Assembly: GCA_914767885.1 (NCBI GenBank)
Contig: CAJZBQ010000005.1
Coordinates: 186,001-250,000 of the forward strand
Length of the DNA: 64,000 nt
Direction of reading: 5' to 3'
From: Blepharisma stoltei
Taxonomy: Eukaryota; Ciliophora; Heterotrichea; Heterotrichida; Blepharismidae
How positions within the stretch are numbered: the first letter of the stretch is position 1; every line of letters begins with the position of its first letter. The notes below the pieces were generated by a model that did not search any database, was not told where the DNA came from, and saw nothing but the letters and a program-made list of their open reading frames with translations. This document shows, piece by piece, positions 10,773 to 22,312 of this stretch. The position numbers and the translations under genes were made by a program.

Positions 10773-13189
10773 ATGAACAACTTTCCTATAGAGATCATTG
10801 GTGAAATCATGCTGTTTCTTGATATCAGAACCCTTTTCACATCTTTTGCGATTCTAGATCATTCTTTTTATGAAATATGCACAAGCGAGTATAATCTTTC
10901 AAGATACCTATCAAAACGGTGCATGATTTTACTCTGCACTTTTTGATAGCTAAATGAGAAATTTGGTTTAAATTTTTTCCTATAATATAAAAATTTAATG
11001 GTTTCTGGCAAGCAAATACTTGAAATTTTTTTTTAAATTTACTAACTCCCCCCTCCCTGAGTGAACAAAAAATTCTTGTTCGCTCACGGAGGGGGGTCAA
11101 TTTTTTTTTAAAAAAAATTTTATTCTAAATTTAAAAAAAATCCTAATTCGCAAAATTTTGGAAAGCAAATATTTATATAATTTGAAAATTTATCTTTTAA
11201 AACGCAATTTGTTTAAATTAAACAGAATTAACTCGAGATTTCATTATAGTAATTATCACTTATATCAAAAAATTTTTCCATAAAAAATTTTCTATTAAAA
11301 AAATTTTTGCTCGATCACGGATGGTGGGTTTTTAGGCAAAAAATAGGGATTTTTCTAATGGTTTTATTCGCTCACGGAGGAGGAGTAAGAAATCTGTTAT
11401 GAGTATCAAACATAACAAAAATTAGTCAAGTCTTCCTATTGCCCAAGTCTCAGATTTTTGCTTTACTCAAACAAATATCAACTCCAAGCAATCGGGTAAA
11501 GCTAGATTTCACAGGTTTCGCTACAAGTGGAGGGGTTGATGAGGATATCCCAATATATTGGGTTGACCAGCTGTTTACAGAAGAGGGGAAGCCTTATTGC
11601 ACAAGGGAAAACAAATTAAATATAAATTGCGCAGGAGTGTTATCGGACACTCAAAATGACTCCATAGGGCTTGCTGCAAGGCAAGAAATTGCTTCATTTA
11701 TAGCGTCTGCACTCTTATTGGATGCCTTAGCGCAATCTTATTCTCTGCGACTTGGAGAGTTGAAGATTCACCTTAAGGTTACAAGTCAGCCCAAGTTGTG
11801 AAGAAGAAGATTACGTCAAGGCACGCAATACTCGAGCAGACGCTATATTAGAAACCATGTAAGGCTTAAAGAAATATTCTCTGACTCCTATTTTTAGAAA
11901 TTAAAAATCTTTTTTGAATAATTTGGTATAAATAATGATTTTTTAAAAAATTTGCATTCAAGAGCATAATTACATATTTTTTAGAAAAATTACTATAATG
12001 CTTTATTAGTAAGCTCTCATTCATAGAGGAAGAGTGAGCATCTCGGAAAAAATGACGAAGATTTAAATAATTTTGAGCTTAATTTATTCAAAGAAGTATG
12101 AGAAAGAGCTCAATTCATTATATTTGAGGGCACCGATATTTCAGAAGACGAAAGAAGAGTAAAATGAATACGCTATAAAGAAGTTTATTCTGAAGCCAGA
12201 CAATCTGAAATAGATCTGATGAAATACAGAAGGAGAGCTGATGATCCTTTTATATTAGTTAAACCTTTAAGCTTCAAAGAAACATCTAAGAAATTATATG
12301 CCTATGCACAGTCTTTTGAATTTAGTAGAGAAGGAAGGATGACATGCCCTGTACAGACTTTTATGATCTTTTTATAAATCTTTCTTGCATAAGTGAGTTT
12401 TACTCGGTCTCAGAGGGTTAATTTTTTTTTTAAATTTAAAAAATGCATTTCGCAAAAATTAGGAGTGGAAAATTAATTTGACCTTTAAATTTATGTTTTA
12501 GAGCACAAGCTGTTTAAAATAAATATGATTAGCTACAGATTTCATTATAATAATTATCTATTATATATCAAAATATTTTTATAAGTATTTTATATTTTAT
12601 TCGCTCACAGAGTATAGGCTTTCCCAAAAGAAAAATTTTTCAATGGTCTTGCTCAAGGAGAAATAAGTGAGGTTTATATTGATATCGAAAGCGAGGATTT
12701 AGCTTTATATGATAATTTGATGACTTCCGAAGATATTGATGCATTGATTGAAATGGTGCACGAATTTAACATAAATAAATATATGATTTTTTAGGCGGAT
12801 TCTATGTAAATTGTAAAAATTTTGATAAATTATCGATAAAGATGTGTAACTATCAAAAATGCAGATAGAAATATAAGCAGCCGATTGAAAATGATAAAAG
12901 AGTATCAAAAGCTTATCCTTTGGTTATAGAGCCGGGATATCAATATAGGTTGTTCCATCAGACTAAAAATATGCTAAAACCAATAGTATGGGGGAAATTT
13001 AATATAAAAGAAGGAGAAAAAATGATAGTCGATCTGAAAGATGCGTTTTCTGGAGTTTACCTTTATGTGAAGCTCATAAACCCTGAAAATCGAATGGCAG
13101 AGCTTAATGACCTTCACGAGTTTACAAATATAGATGCAAGATATGTAAGATTATACGGCCAGCAGCTTACTTTTGATATAGAAAACTAA
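10773..13189 (+). CDS. F-box protein split by four eliminated segments
   Basis: The restored product is about 465 aa. The N-terminus (MNNFPIEIIGEIMLFLDIRTLFTSF, here given in spirit as an FP-E-I--EI-LFLDI pattern) is an F-box-like motif, which normally recruits Skp1/Cullin ubiquitin ligases. Downstream blocks include GGVDEDIPIYWVDQLF with YCTRENKLNINCAGVL, then a helical region (FKEVWERAQFIIFEG) and a C-terminal domain with YQYRLFHQTKNMLKP. Frame arithmetic closes across 456, 153, 291 and 119 bp removals, ending at TAA 13187-13189. The substrate is not predictable. Confidence 0.68.
10932..11388 (+). mobile_element. Composite IES: short segment plus family-1 MITE
   Basis: The MITE proper is 11046-11388, with TAA duplications at 11043-11045 and 11386-11388 and ends CTCCCCCCTCCCTGAG / CTCACGGAGGAGGAG. 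The exon, however, stops at TTA 10929-10931, about 110 bp upstream. Removing everything between TA 10930-10931 and TA 11386-11387 gives CMIL-RNLLWVSNITK. The MITE therefore sits at the border of an older IES. Confidence 0.65.
11885..12037 (+). mobile_element. Decayed MITE bounded by TGA
   Basis: The left end TGACTCCTATTTTT and right end GAGGAAGAGTGA are degenerate versions of the C-rich MITE termini. TGA is repeated at 11882-11884 and 12035-12037. Deleting 153 bp fuses LKEIFS to EHLGKNDED with no frameshift. Confidence 0.6.
12375..12665 (+). mobile_element. Decayed family-1 MITE
   Basis: CGGTCTCAGAGGGTTAATTTT and the internal signature GATTTCATTATAATAATTATC match the better-preserved MITEs. 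Removal between TA 12373-12374 and TA 12664-12665 links TFMIFL to SEVYIDIESED. The outermost terminal bases are eroded. Confidence 0.55.
12778..12896 (+). other. TA-bounded IES, 119 bp
   Basis: TA 12776-12777 (AATAAA) and TA 12895-12896 (GATAAA) bracket AT-rich sequence. Removal gives EFNIN-KRVSKAYPLVIEP and the frame shift needed to reach the C-terminal exon. Confidence 0.65.
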
Positions 13190-13301
13190 GAAATAATGAA
13201 TATGTTTTATTTTCACCCATATTAAATAATAATTTCAGTTAATCTATTTGTAAGCTATTCCTAATACAATTAAAGCATTAAATACAATCGTTGCATATTG
13301 C

Positions 13302-14374
13302 TTATCCTGAACTTTTAGCATTTAAATTAATTCTAGGCGACATTACAGAAAATTTTGGGTAGCCAGACATTTTCTCTGCAAAAACCGTTAATTTTGAATA
13401 AATTTCTGTATAAAAAATAACCCTCCAAAATGCAATCATATATGCAAAAGCCTCAGCACTTAACGATCCTATTTTCATATATTTCAGCTTATAAGAAATC
13501 CGAATCTGCCATGGAATAAGTAGTAGAGGCAACCCTCTTGAAATTGAATAACTGGCCATATCTATTGCTATATATAAGTCAGAAAACAAGCAAAACAGCA
13601 CAATCATCTTAAAACACCCATGCTTTCCTAATATAATTGCTGTGCTTACTATACTTTTTTTGGTATCATCTCTGGAGGAGCGGCATTCCTTGATTAATCC
13701 TCATGTCTGCCAGGATAAATGAGAAGGCACCATATCGAGAACTAGCCTAAAGGACAGTTTACCAGTCAATACCATTGAAGACATCATGACTAATAAAAAT
13801 CCATGGAGCAGTCTGAAGTTTCCTGATAAGCCATGGTTATCAAGATAGAGAGGAGGGCAAAATTGTAAAACTGCTACTATGATGTCTACGAGTGCTGTCG
13901 CTAAAAAGATAATCCAATGGTCGACAGCTGAACAATAACTAAATCTCCCTCTATGAGATGACTTTTAATATATTATGAGGTTTTTTTTTTAAATTTATTA
14001 ATAATTTTTCTTGTATTTTACTAATAATAAATTTAGGGATTTGGTTATAAAATTTATATTTTTTTAAATATCATGCCACATAACAATTCATAATCTATAA
14101 CAAAAAATTATTTTTTAATTTTTTATATAAATACGCTATATACCTCACAATCAAGAGTAAGCAGAAATCCCGAAAAAAGAGCAAAAGTAGCAAGCCCAAG
14201 AATCAGACAAATTTTTTCATCCTTTTGCCATGAGTGCTTTTTGAGTAATATTGAAGAAATATAGTAAAATAAAATTGTAAGGGTTCATAACAAGGTCCTT
14301 TCTTCAACCCAGCTGTCAGAATTCATATAGACACATACGAAAATTTGTGTGAATGCTGCTATGATTTCTCGCAT
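13302..14374 (-). CDS. Polytopic membrane protein, unknown family
   Basis: After a 185-bp IES is removed the product is about 295 aa, from MREIIAAFTQIF to INLNAKSSG. Hydrophobic segments suggest six to eight membrane passes, for example ICLILGLATFALFSGFLL, WIIFLATALVDIIVAVL, FLLVMMSSMVLTG and MIVLFCLFSDLYIAI. No pore or catalytic motif is recognised, and the fold is unassigned. Confidence 0.6.
13954..14138 (-). other. TA-bounded IES, 185 bp
   Basis: On the gene strand TATAG precedes and CATAG closes the segment. Removal joins LTLDCEVY to RGRFSYCSAVDHW and supplies the required frame change. The interior is extremely AT-rich with runs of A and T. Confidence 0.65.
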
Positions 14375-14398
14375 AAATTTATTTTTATTAATAAATGA

Positions 14399-16846
14399 TT
14401 AGTTAGTTAATATGAAAGCAAAAAGCAATGAGGCAAAAGCTATATACGCAGAAGAGTCAACGTGCTTTCTTTCCAATAACGTCCAGTATTCAGATGTGTA
14501 AATTGATTTTACGCAGTCAGGGTTAAACTGTAATAACGGGTACTGCTGGTAATATGTAAAATTAAGTATATAATCATAAAAATTATCAAGATAATCCGAA
14601 TATTTCATATAGCAGTTTACACTTTTTCTTGAAAAAGTATTACAGTTTACTTTTGCTTGTGCCAAAGATTTCCAGCTTGAAATTGCGTTTTGCAAATAAG
14701 AATCCCCTTCAAATGGAGGACAATAACTGTATCCATATTCACTATATCCACAAGCACAGTCTTTTTGATAATTATTAGTTGAGTCATAACAGACTCCTCC
14801 AGGCAAGCAAGGTGTTATCGTTTGACTCGATATAGGCGCTACCGCACACTGGTAGCTTTGTTCACCTTGTGGAATTGTGGCAAATCCACTATTACAAACA
14901 GAAGAATAGCCATAATAATCTACTTGATCTACCTCAGCACCAAGCGGCAATGAATAATACAGTGTACAAATCCCTAAATTGCAGGCATAATTATTCTGAC
15001 ATTGATACTCATCGCTGCAGTTCTTTCCTGGCTCAATCTGTGCTTGACAAGTCTGAGTGCTTGGGTCACAATATAGCCCTGGGTTACAGTCATATACATA
15101 AACACATTTAGAATTTGCTGGGAGCCCTTGACAAGAAAGTGATTTACAGTGCCCTGATGTACATTCATGACCTGATTTACAAAAATCTCCAGGATACTTA
15201 AGAGTTGCATTATAAATTTGACATGTAGAATTAGTAAATCTTGTAGGCTCACAGACCTTATCATCACTGCAAGGGTTAATAAACAAGGCTTCTTGGACTG
15301 CATATGCATTAGTTTCTTTAGCATATACAATACATTGGTCTTTTTCCCATTCTTTATTAGGCGGCGTACAATAATAAACTGGGCATCTTTGTGATATCCC
15401 TTTAGAATTGCTAACTAAATTCCAATATAAACTTGTATAAATTGACTGTATACAGACATTGTTTTGGTTGCCTTGGATTAAAGGCCAATAGTTTTCAAAA
15501 TACAGTGTATAGTTGCTTGCCCAGTTATAATAAGCTTGCTGGGCTGTAAAAGGAAGCAATGCAAAGCATTGGTAGCTCCACCTGTTATAAGAATTGCAAT
15601 TATCATTAAGTGTGCTAAGGATAATCCAGTCTTGGATCATAGTTTGGACATATTCATCCCCTTCAAACAGTGGACAAAAAGCATCTCCTCGTGAATTATA
15701 CCCACATGTGCAGTTTTTCGCATATTTTCCATCTTTTGATATACATTTGCTGTCAGGCTGACATGTGATTGGTAACGGTCCATTACTTACAGGTGGCTGT
15801 GTACATATATAAATACCTGCTTTTTCATAGGCAAAACCGGTCTCACAGGCCATATTAAAGCCAGATGGGTCAACTTCGACGTCATTAAAAGTTGTATTTA
15901 TAGGTGCAGAAAATATCTGGGTGCATACGCTGGACATGCAGACTGCGGAATTCACACACATATCGTGGTATAAGCACTTTTTACCGGTTGGCAACTGAGG
16001 TAAACAGAGGTTTTCTACTAAGTCGCAATAGAGGCCTGGGTTGCATTCCCATGGATTAATGCATGGGTAGTTTACTGCAGTTCCTTGGCATGTGCTACCT
16101 TCACATAGCCCACTGATGCAGTCTGAGTTATATGTACAAAGCTCACCTGGGTAGTTAAAGTTAGGGGCTGGCTCATAGGCTTGGCATTTTTGGTTCTTTT
16201 TAGGATCTGTCGGACAATATTCTTCTTTAGAACATGTCGATAAATCGTAGACGTCAAATCCTGATTTTTTGGAATGCCTTATACAGGTTTTTGATAATAA
16301 AGTGGTGAGGCTGACGGAAATGGGCTCTGAGGCGCTATGGAGCAGATAGGAATCATCCTGATGAAGTTTAAAATAGAGCTTATGTCTCTTTTGAAATAGG
16401 CCTTCAGGTTTTGATTAGCCTTGCCGAAGAGGGAAGTGTTGTTTCTCCCCCGAATGTTTTCCTGTCCCTGTCAGATGGGCTAAACAGATTTTGCCTCTCT
16501 CATAGTCTTCGTCTATCAGGAGAATCGGGGCGTGCTGCAACGGGTAGCTCTAGCCAGGGAGTTGATCCTTAGGTTAGTTGAGTTTCACCAAAAATTCAAA
16601 GAGTGTGGAATTCTGGCTGGGCTTTACACCATTTGCACTGGGTGTATATGCACACAACATAGGCTACCTCTACTGGAATCCAAGTAGTCCTGCTAGTGGG
16701 GGTCCCGCTTATGTCCGTATAAAGCTTCTTAACTTTAACTACCTTATGCAGGTTTCTTCTTTTCCTGCTACACAGTTATACTTCCCACATTTAGTTGAGG
16801 AAAGCACTTCTACTACCAAAATAAAGATCCACCACAAGTGTTGCAT
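14399..16846 (-). CDS. Cysteine-rich secreted/surface protein
   Basis: The restored product is about 660 aa. The first exon encodes a signal peptide (MQHLWWIFILVVEVLSS) followed by TKCGKYNC. Two large homologous halves follow. Each has Cys pairs of the CNPGLYCD and CTSGHCKSLSC type, then a module with CIQSIYTSLYW / CVKSIYTSEYW. The C-terminus is hydrophobic (YIAFASLLFAFILTN), compatible with a GPI-anchor signal. The architecture recalls ciliate Cys-rich surface antigens. A 465-bp retroelement insertion separates the signal-peptide exon from the rest. Confidence 0.75.
16291..16741 (+). mobile_element. Old SINE-like insertion with 14-bp duplication
   Basis: This moderately GC-rich 451-bp block is flanked by CCTTATACAGGTTT (16277-16290) and CCTTATGCAGGTTT (16742-16755), with one mismatch. 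It starts near ATAAAGTGGTGAGGCTGACGG, similar to SINE heads, and ends TTAACTTTAACTA. Excision between the shared TA joins EETCI-RHSKKSGFDVY. The open frame at 16578-16859 is an artefact of this insertion. Confidence 0.68.
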
Positions 16847-16859
16847 TAATTTTTACTAA

Positions 16860-17248
16860 CTCCCCCCCCCCCCCTCCGTGAGTGAACAAAACCATTAGAA
16901 AAATCCCTATTTTTTTGCCCAAAAACCCACCCTCCGTGAGTGAACAAAAATTGTTTTAATAGAAAAATTTTTTATGGAAAAAAAAATTGATATATAAATG
17001 ATAATTATTATAATGAAATCTAGAGCTAATTCTGTTTAATTTTAAACGAATTGCTTTTTAAAACATAAATTTTGCAAATTGAATTAATATTTGCTTTCCA
17101 ATTTTTGCGAATTAGGATTTTTTTTAAATTTCGAAAAAAAAATATTTTTTATAAAATTTATATATAAATTTTTTTTAAAAAAAAAAATTAACCCCCCTCC
17201 GTGAGTGAACAAAATTTTTTTGTTCACTCACGGAGGGGGGGGGAGTAA
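16860..17248 (+). mobile_element. Family-1 MITE upstream of the Cys-rich gene
   Basis: This 389-bp element is flanked by TAA (16857-16859 and 17246-17248), with ends CTCCCCC..CTCCGTGAGTGA and the inverse. It sits about 10 bp before the ATG at 16846 and so presumably falls in the leader or promoter. The right end is itself a hairpin of two facing CTCCGTGAGTGAACAAAA copies. Confidence 0.85.
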
Positions 17249-17286
17249 GAAATGTACAGAAAAATCATTTAATCAGAAATTATTTA

Positions 17287-19743
17287 TTACCCATCATAAG
17301 GTCTACCACTTAAGGCTTCTTGTTCTTTTTCTTGCTTGATTTTTGTTTTGATTGCGACCCAGTCTATTTCTATTTCTCCAAACTGTTTGAATTTCTCAAG
17401 GGTTTCTTCTCTTCCGCTTGACTCTAAAAATCTTTTTCTATACCCAATAACAGTATCTATATGTTTTTTGTTAGCTAAAGCGATATCAAGGGCTCTTTCC
17501 CATTTAAATAGCCTTACATTCATTTTGATAGCTCTATAATACAACCTCGCCTGCAGCAAAATCTGCTCAGCTTCTTGTGGCCTCTTGCAGAATAAAGCCA
17601 ATTCTGAGTTTCTGCCTACTTCTGAAGGTATTGTTTTGACATAATTGATAAACTGGACTTTATCAACCTCATCAATAGCTGCCAAAGCAATTTCAGCTGT
17701 ATTCAGCTCTCTCGCATGAAGTGACATGGCTGCTAAACACGCCCAAAGTGTAGAGTCTTTTACAAACCTGCAGAGCCGAATAGCTTTTTCCCATTGCCCT
17801 CGGTCACAGTTTTCATATAACAGTGCTGGGTAAGGAGAAACTGAAAGAGTCGCAATTCTTCCGTCAATTCTTCTGACAGTCACCAAAGACCCTGTAAAAC
17901 TGTCAATCACACACATTTTGCCGACCTCATTAGAGACGTCTCTGGAGGATCTGGAAAGCTGCAATAAATCTTTGCCAACATATACGACGTTAGGGTAGTA
18001 CCAGACATAAAGTTTGCTGTCAGCAATGGCTGCGAGCATGTCACTTTTTTCGTTTCACCTAAAGGAATCGACCATAGAACAAAGCTTGGTCATTTCATTT
18101 CTGTGAACTGATGTGAGGAGAAGGTCTCTGTTGTTGTCCATAATACAGAGTTTACGCTCTGCAGCATGGTCTACTTGGTTAGCTGAGACCTCGAGGATTT
18201 CGAGATTATGCTCGATGTTCTGAGATAAAGGCTTGCCTGAGATTAAGTCAAAAAGTCTTAGAAGTTTGCCATTAGCGGTGTCTACGACTGTTATAATGTC
18301 AGTCGAAAGGGGATATAGATTCTGAAAAAATGGAAAATTACAGTGACTTTTATAGGGAAAAATATTGTAATTTACATACAGCCTGATATAGACTTGTTGC
18401 TTAAAAATTCAACTCTAAGGCCTTGGAATTTCGGATTGCTCATTTGGCGGGCTTCATAATTGTAAATTTGTATTCCATTAACAAGGTCTACTAATGCAAA
18501 GTATTTAGATCCTAAGACTATAAGGCTAGCAGGTTCTCTGATATCAAATCTGTTGGGAGTTTGCCAGTTTTGGACGTCATAAATTGAGCATTGAGTTGTG
18601 GTTGTGACTACTAGATGTTCGTAGCCTAAAGCGAAATTGATAACTCGGTCTCTGAATTCCAGTTCTTCACTGATTTCATGTATGACGTCAACCACATAAA
18701 TTTTATTGTCTTCTTGAAGTTGGATTTCTACATTCTGCCATGATGCCTTTTTATCAACTAAATACCCAAAAACTGTGGCGCCATTCCCGCCTCCTCCTGC
18801 AAGCATTGTCCCATCCCAGCTCCAAGCTAAATTCATAATAGACCCAGTTTTAGGCTTAACCAAAGAATAGGTCCATCCAGTTTTGTCACAAAGTCTTAGC
18901 ATATCAAAAGCTCCGACTGCAAATAAATCCCCATTAGGTGACCAAGATACAGATGTCATAACATATTCATAAGGAGAAGAGGTAAATAAATTTCTTCCAA
19001 AAGTGTCCCAAATTTTATATCTGCAGTCCTCACCTCCTGATATGATTATATTTATTAAAATAAATAAAAACTTTAATTTATTATATGAGCACCTATTTTG
19101 TATTATAAATAATAATAGTCCGCAATTATATATTATTTAGCTTATTGAAATCATATAAATTATTTGAAGGATTTCAATCCACTTTTAGTACACAGCCTTC
19201 ATGAGCTTTCCATTGGACTTGTTTTTGGCCTGCTTGAATGTGCTTTATACAAATATTCTTATTTGAAGCATAAAGCACTTGATCTGATCCTGGAGATCAA
19301 GCAAGGGAAAATATTGATCTATCACTTTGTACAATAGTTGATCTAGGCATCCCTGTTTTTGCCCAGATTTTTACCTGCCCATCTTCTCCTCCTGTAGCTA
19401 TTGTGGATGCATCATAGCTCCATTTGATTGTAATTACTGCGCCTCTATGGGCGTCAGGTACATGTTTTTCGACTCTTCCAGTTTTGCTGACAATTTTAAA
19501 AGATCCATCAATACATGCAATTGCAAGGGTTTCTGAGCTGCCTCTGGCAGCTGGCTGCCAAGAAATATCGCTGACTGGGATGTCGAGTGTGAATGCTGTA
19601 TTTAGGGGTTCACCATTCATATCCCAAACTACAACGGTATTGTCGTCAGAACAAGTGTAGAGCTCATTAGATGAAGTCCAGCCTACTGCAGTGACCATTT
19701 CTTTGTGCCGGCTGTTCTCTTGTTGTTTGATTTTCAATCTCAT
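17287..19743 (-). CDS. IFT80: Intraflagellar transport protein IFT80
   Basis: The restored product is about 758 aa (human 777). It is an IFT-B core subunit that builds cilia. Features match along the whole length: start MRLKI, LYTCSDDNTVVVWD, SKTGRVEKHV, GGEDGQVKIWAKTGM, the second propeller with LFAVGAFDMLRLCDKTGW, then VWYYPNVVYV, WEKAIRLCRFVKDSTLWACL and a helical tail. Two IESs (71 and 109 bp) interrupt conserved blades, and their removal restores family-typical sequence ([15 protein letters not shown]). The stop is at 17287. Many rows of cilia in heterotrichs fit its presence. Confidence 0.95.
18318..18388 (-). other. TA-bounded IES, 71 bp, in IFT80
   Basis: TCTATATC occurs at both edges (18312-18319 and 18385-18392). 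Only a 71-bp removal, joining the second TA of one copy to the first TA of the other, keeps the frame and gives NKSI-YPLSTDIITVVD. In-register use of the repeat (73 bp) would shift the frame. Confidence 0.75.
19049..19157 (-). other. TA-bounded IES, 109 bp, in IFT80
   Basis: TA 19047-19048 and TA 19156-19157 bracket AT-rich sequence. Its loss converts the broken blade into [22 protein letters not shown], which follows the IFT80 family pattern closely. Confidence 0.85.
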
Positions 19744-19770
19744 GCCGCCTATTTATTATATATGAAACTC

Positions 19771-20045
19771 TTTCTCCCCTTTGCTAGAAGGCAGAATCTT
19801 TTGCTGTCTAACCAAGGAGGGTTTAATTGTTTTTTTAAAATATATAAAAAAAAATTTGAATTTTAAATAAGAAATCTATTTTAATATATAAAAATAAATG
19901 TTTTAAAATAGAATAAGTTTGATAAATTAGCTGAGATCTCGCTATATTATTTGTTAATTAAATATTAAAATATTGATAAAAATAAAAAGAACATTTAAAA
20001 AATAGGATTTTCTATGATTTTGCTCACTAAAAATGACAGGAGTTA
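19771..20045. mobile_element. Decayed family-1 MITE
   Basis: CTCCCCTTTGCTAG, AAGGAGGGTTTAATTG, GAGATCTCGCTATATTATT and TTGCTCACTAAAAATGACAGGAGTTA follow the order of landmarks in intact family-1 elements. The ends are degenerate and the left duplication is lost (TTT against TTA). Confidence 0.55.
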
Positions 20046-20312
20046 TATAAGAAACTGATTATAATCTGCATAATTATTCTTAAAACTGATAAACTTGCCT
20101 TGTAGAATATTATTATTGCTGCCATAGAAAAGCATATGCCACCACGATGAGGCTGAACGTTTCTGCACAATATCTCAAGAAAAGCATGATAAAATCAGAA
20201 TAATTAGCATAAATTTTATTTATTAGAAATAGCCTGTGATAAATCCGTAAAATCAGCTTAAAATGTAGGATGAATATGAAATGAGTAGACTCAAATTAAT
20301 CAAATTAAGATT

Positions 20313-20822
20313 TTAAAGAGCCTCGGGTAACACCGAAGTACTTTTCTCCACCTTGCATTACTCAGCTGTCTAGCATCGTTTCTTCCGAGTACCCTCTCAT
20401 TAGTGCTTGCGTTAAATTGAGAGTGTGTGGGTTGGGTCACCATTCGTTCGCCAAGCAAAAGCCTCCTTTTCCAGTAAATTCGAGAAACAAAATTTCTGGT
20501 CGGGTTTTCGACCAAGATCACTCTCACCACCCAGGATGCAGCACTTATTATAGTGTTAGAGAAGTGTCAAATTAGCCAAGTGACCACTAGTCCTATGATC
20601 TAGTGCTCGTTCCGACTCTGCTGTCCGAGCCTTCCATCTCGTTTGACTTAAAAAATCTACCAGTAGTGAGCTGCAGTCAACCAAATCCGATATTGTGCTC
20701 CATCAAACTAATTAAAACCTGAACAGATACACATTCCTAAACGTTATCTTCCCTTTCCAAGATCTTGGATTACCCTTAGATAAAAGTATTAAAACGTGTA
20801 GGCTGGTTGACCCGCTATTTTA
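20313..20822 (-). mobile_element. Old SINE-like retroelement (type B)
   Basis: Read on the minus strand it starts TTAAAATAGCGGGTCAACC and continues through GTGTATCTG-TCAGGTTTTAATTAG, paralleling the type B copies at 6482 and 57738 at lower identity. No convincing target-site duplication survives. Boundaries are approximate. Confidence 0.6.
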
Positions 20823-21086
20823 ATATGCGAAGTGAGTTTGACAATTATTGAAAGATATGGCGTAAAAATATGAAGCCTTGATCATCCAAAAAAATTGTCA
20901 TTATGCCCAGTAAGCAATAAAAATAGTCAAAGAAAGCTAATTCTAGGACTAAAACCTATTTGGGTTAGGGGAGAAATGAATTTTACTTTTAGATCTTAGT
21001 ATTCAAGCATCTGGTTATGAGAAATTGGATCATTTGCAATTAAAATTAGCATTTTAAATAAAATTTACTTAATCCGTTGGTGTTAA

Positions 21087-21665
21087 CTAAATAATCGAGC
21101 ACGTGCACGAGCAGCTGTTATTCTGCACAACTTTTGTCACCCTGGTTTCTTTTACGAACGAGGCACGCTTCTTATTCCCTCCCAGTAGTAGAGGCTGCTT
21201 TATAGAGCTTCACTTCTTTGGGGATTCTTTTCTTGATGTATTTACTTCACAAGGAGTGAATGGACTTACAATCTCTGTTTCGTTTTCTTCTTCATTGATC
21301 ATTACCAAGCTTTCTTTCCCTTTATAAGGATGCTTACTCACTCTCCAATAATATAAAAATCATGATTTTTTGAGGATCATTCAAGGAATTACAAGAAAAA
21401 AAAATTTATTTTAATAATCATTTTAATCTATTTCTGATAAATTTTATTTACAATTATAGATAAAGTTAAATTATTCTATTAAAAATTATTAAAAATCCTG
21501 AAAAGCCTCCAATGTAGTGGATCTTAAGAAAGCCTGCTCACTCTTGGAGAAGATGGAGCTAGTAAAGACAAATAGATCCATTGGTGAAGAATTCTGACTT
21601 ACCTCAGCACGTTCGGAAACTTCTGAAATGATAGAAAGGTCAGATGAAGCACTGTCAAAGTCCAT
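21087..21665 (-). CDS. Small Ser/Glu-rich unknown protein
   Basis: Two exons joined across a 165-bp IES give about 137 aa, from MDFDSASSDLSIISEVSE to VVQNNSCSCTCSII. Codon structure is regular and the frame change fits the TA boundaries (FQDF-YKGKESLVMINEEE). No domain is recognised. A Cys cluster close to the C-terminus could be lipidated. Confidence 0.55.
21327..21491 (-). other. TA-bounded IES, 165 bp
   Basis: TA 21325-21326 and TA 21490-21491 delimit AT-rich sequence that interrupts the small gene. The removed length is a multiple of three, but the segment contains stops. Confidence 0.6.
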
Positions 21666-21687
21666 TTTAGATACAGTAAAGTATTAA

Positions 21688-21979
21688 CTCCCCTTTTAAA
21701 TAGGAATATAAAACTTTTCTAATTTAAAAGTGAGCTAAATTTTTTGCTTAAAACAATTTTTATAAATAAAAAATTAAATTGAAAGCAATATTTCTAGATT
21801 TAATTTATTTTTAAAGCATTAATTCATTTAGCGTTCAAATATTTAAATAGTACCCTCTCTATTAAGCAGGTCAAAATTATTTATATAAAATTAGTATTTT
21901 AATCAATAATTTTGTTTAGTTAATGTACCCAAAAATGGAATTTTACTCATATTTTATTCGAATTTTAAAAGGGGAGTAA
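21688..21979. mobile_element. Family-2 MITE
   Basis: This 292-bp element is flanked by TAA (21685-21687 and 21977-21979), with ends CTCCCCTTTTAAATAGGA and AATTTTAAAAGGGGAG. The subterminal block ACCCAAAAATGGAATTTTAC recurs in the other family-2 members. Confidence 0.85.
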
Positions 21980-22167
21980 GATACTAAATTTGTGTCAACA
22001 AGCATATTATCACATTAATTTTTATATTTTTTGAAAAGGGATGGAACACATTTTAAGATGATTTACTGAGTTTTAAACAGAATTGTAAAAAATGATGGTT
22101 AAAGTTGCAAATCAAATTATCTATAAATGTTCTAACTCTGCTATTATATCAGAAAAATACTATTGCA

Positions 22168-22312
22168 ATTTTCTGTGGATGGCGCTGTTTTGGCCTTGAT
22201 TTTCCCACTGGAAAAAATTTTTTGGTTCGACCAGTACCATATGGTTTAGTCAAACCAAAAAATTTTCCCAGTGGAAAAATCAAAGCCAAAATAGTGAAAT
22301 CCATAGGAAAAT
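22168..22312. repeat. Long imperfect foldback
   Basis: Two arms of about 65 nt (22168-22233 and 22246-22312) are near-perfect inverse complements, including CTTGATTTTCCCACTGG against CCAGTGGAAAAATCAAAG. This makes a long hairpin around a 12-nt loop region. It lies in the spacer between the gene at 21665 and the Lys-rich gene. Confidence 0.8.

Larger units (their letters stand above)
19744..21086. other. Intergenic region with decayed repeats
   Basis: This 1.3-kb spacer upstream of IFT80 holds a decayed MITE (19771-20045) and an old type B SINE (20313-20822). The remaining stretches (20046-20312, 20823-21086) are AT-rich, and I see no gene in them. Confidence 0.5.

Noticed and set aside
16578-16859. 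Plus-strand open frame of 93 codons beside the Cys-rich gene
   Set aside because: It lies mostly in the 16291-16741 insertion and antisense to the signal-peptide exon. The duplication and the C-I-R-H junction explain the region better.
20110-20220. Box C/D snoRNA (ACGATGAGGCTGAACG)
   Set aside because: C- and D-like boxes are too close together and there is no terminal stem.
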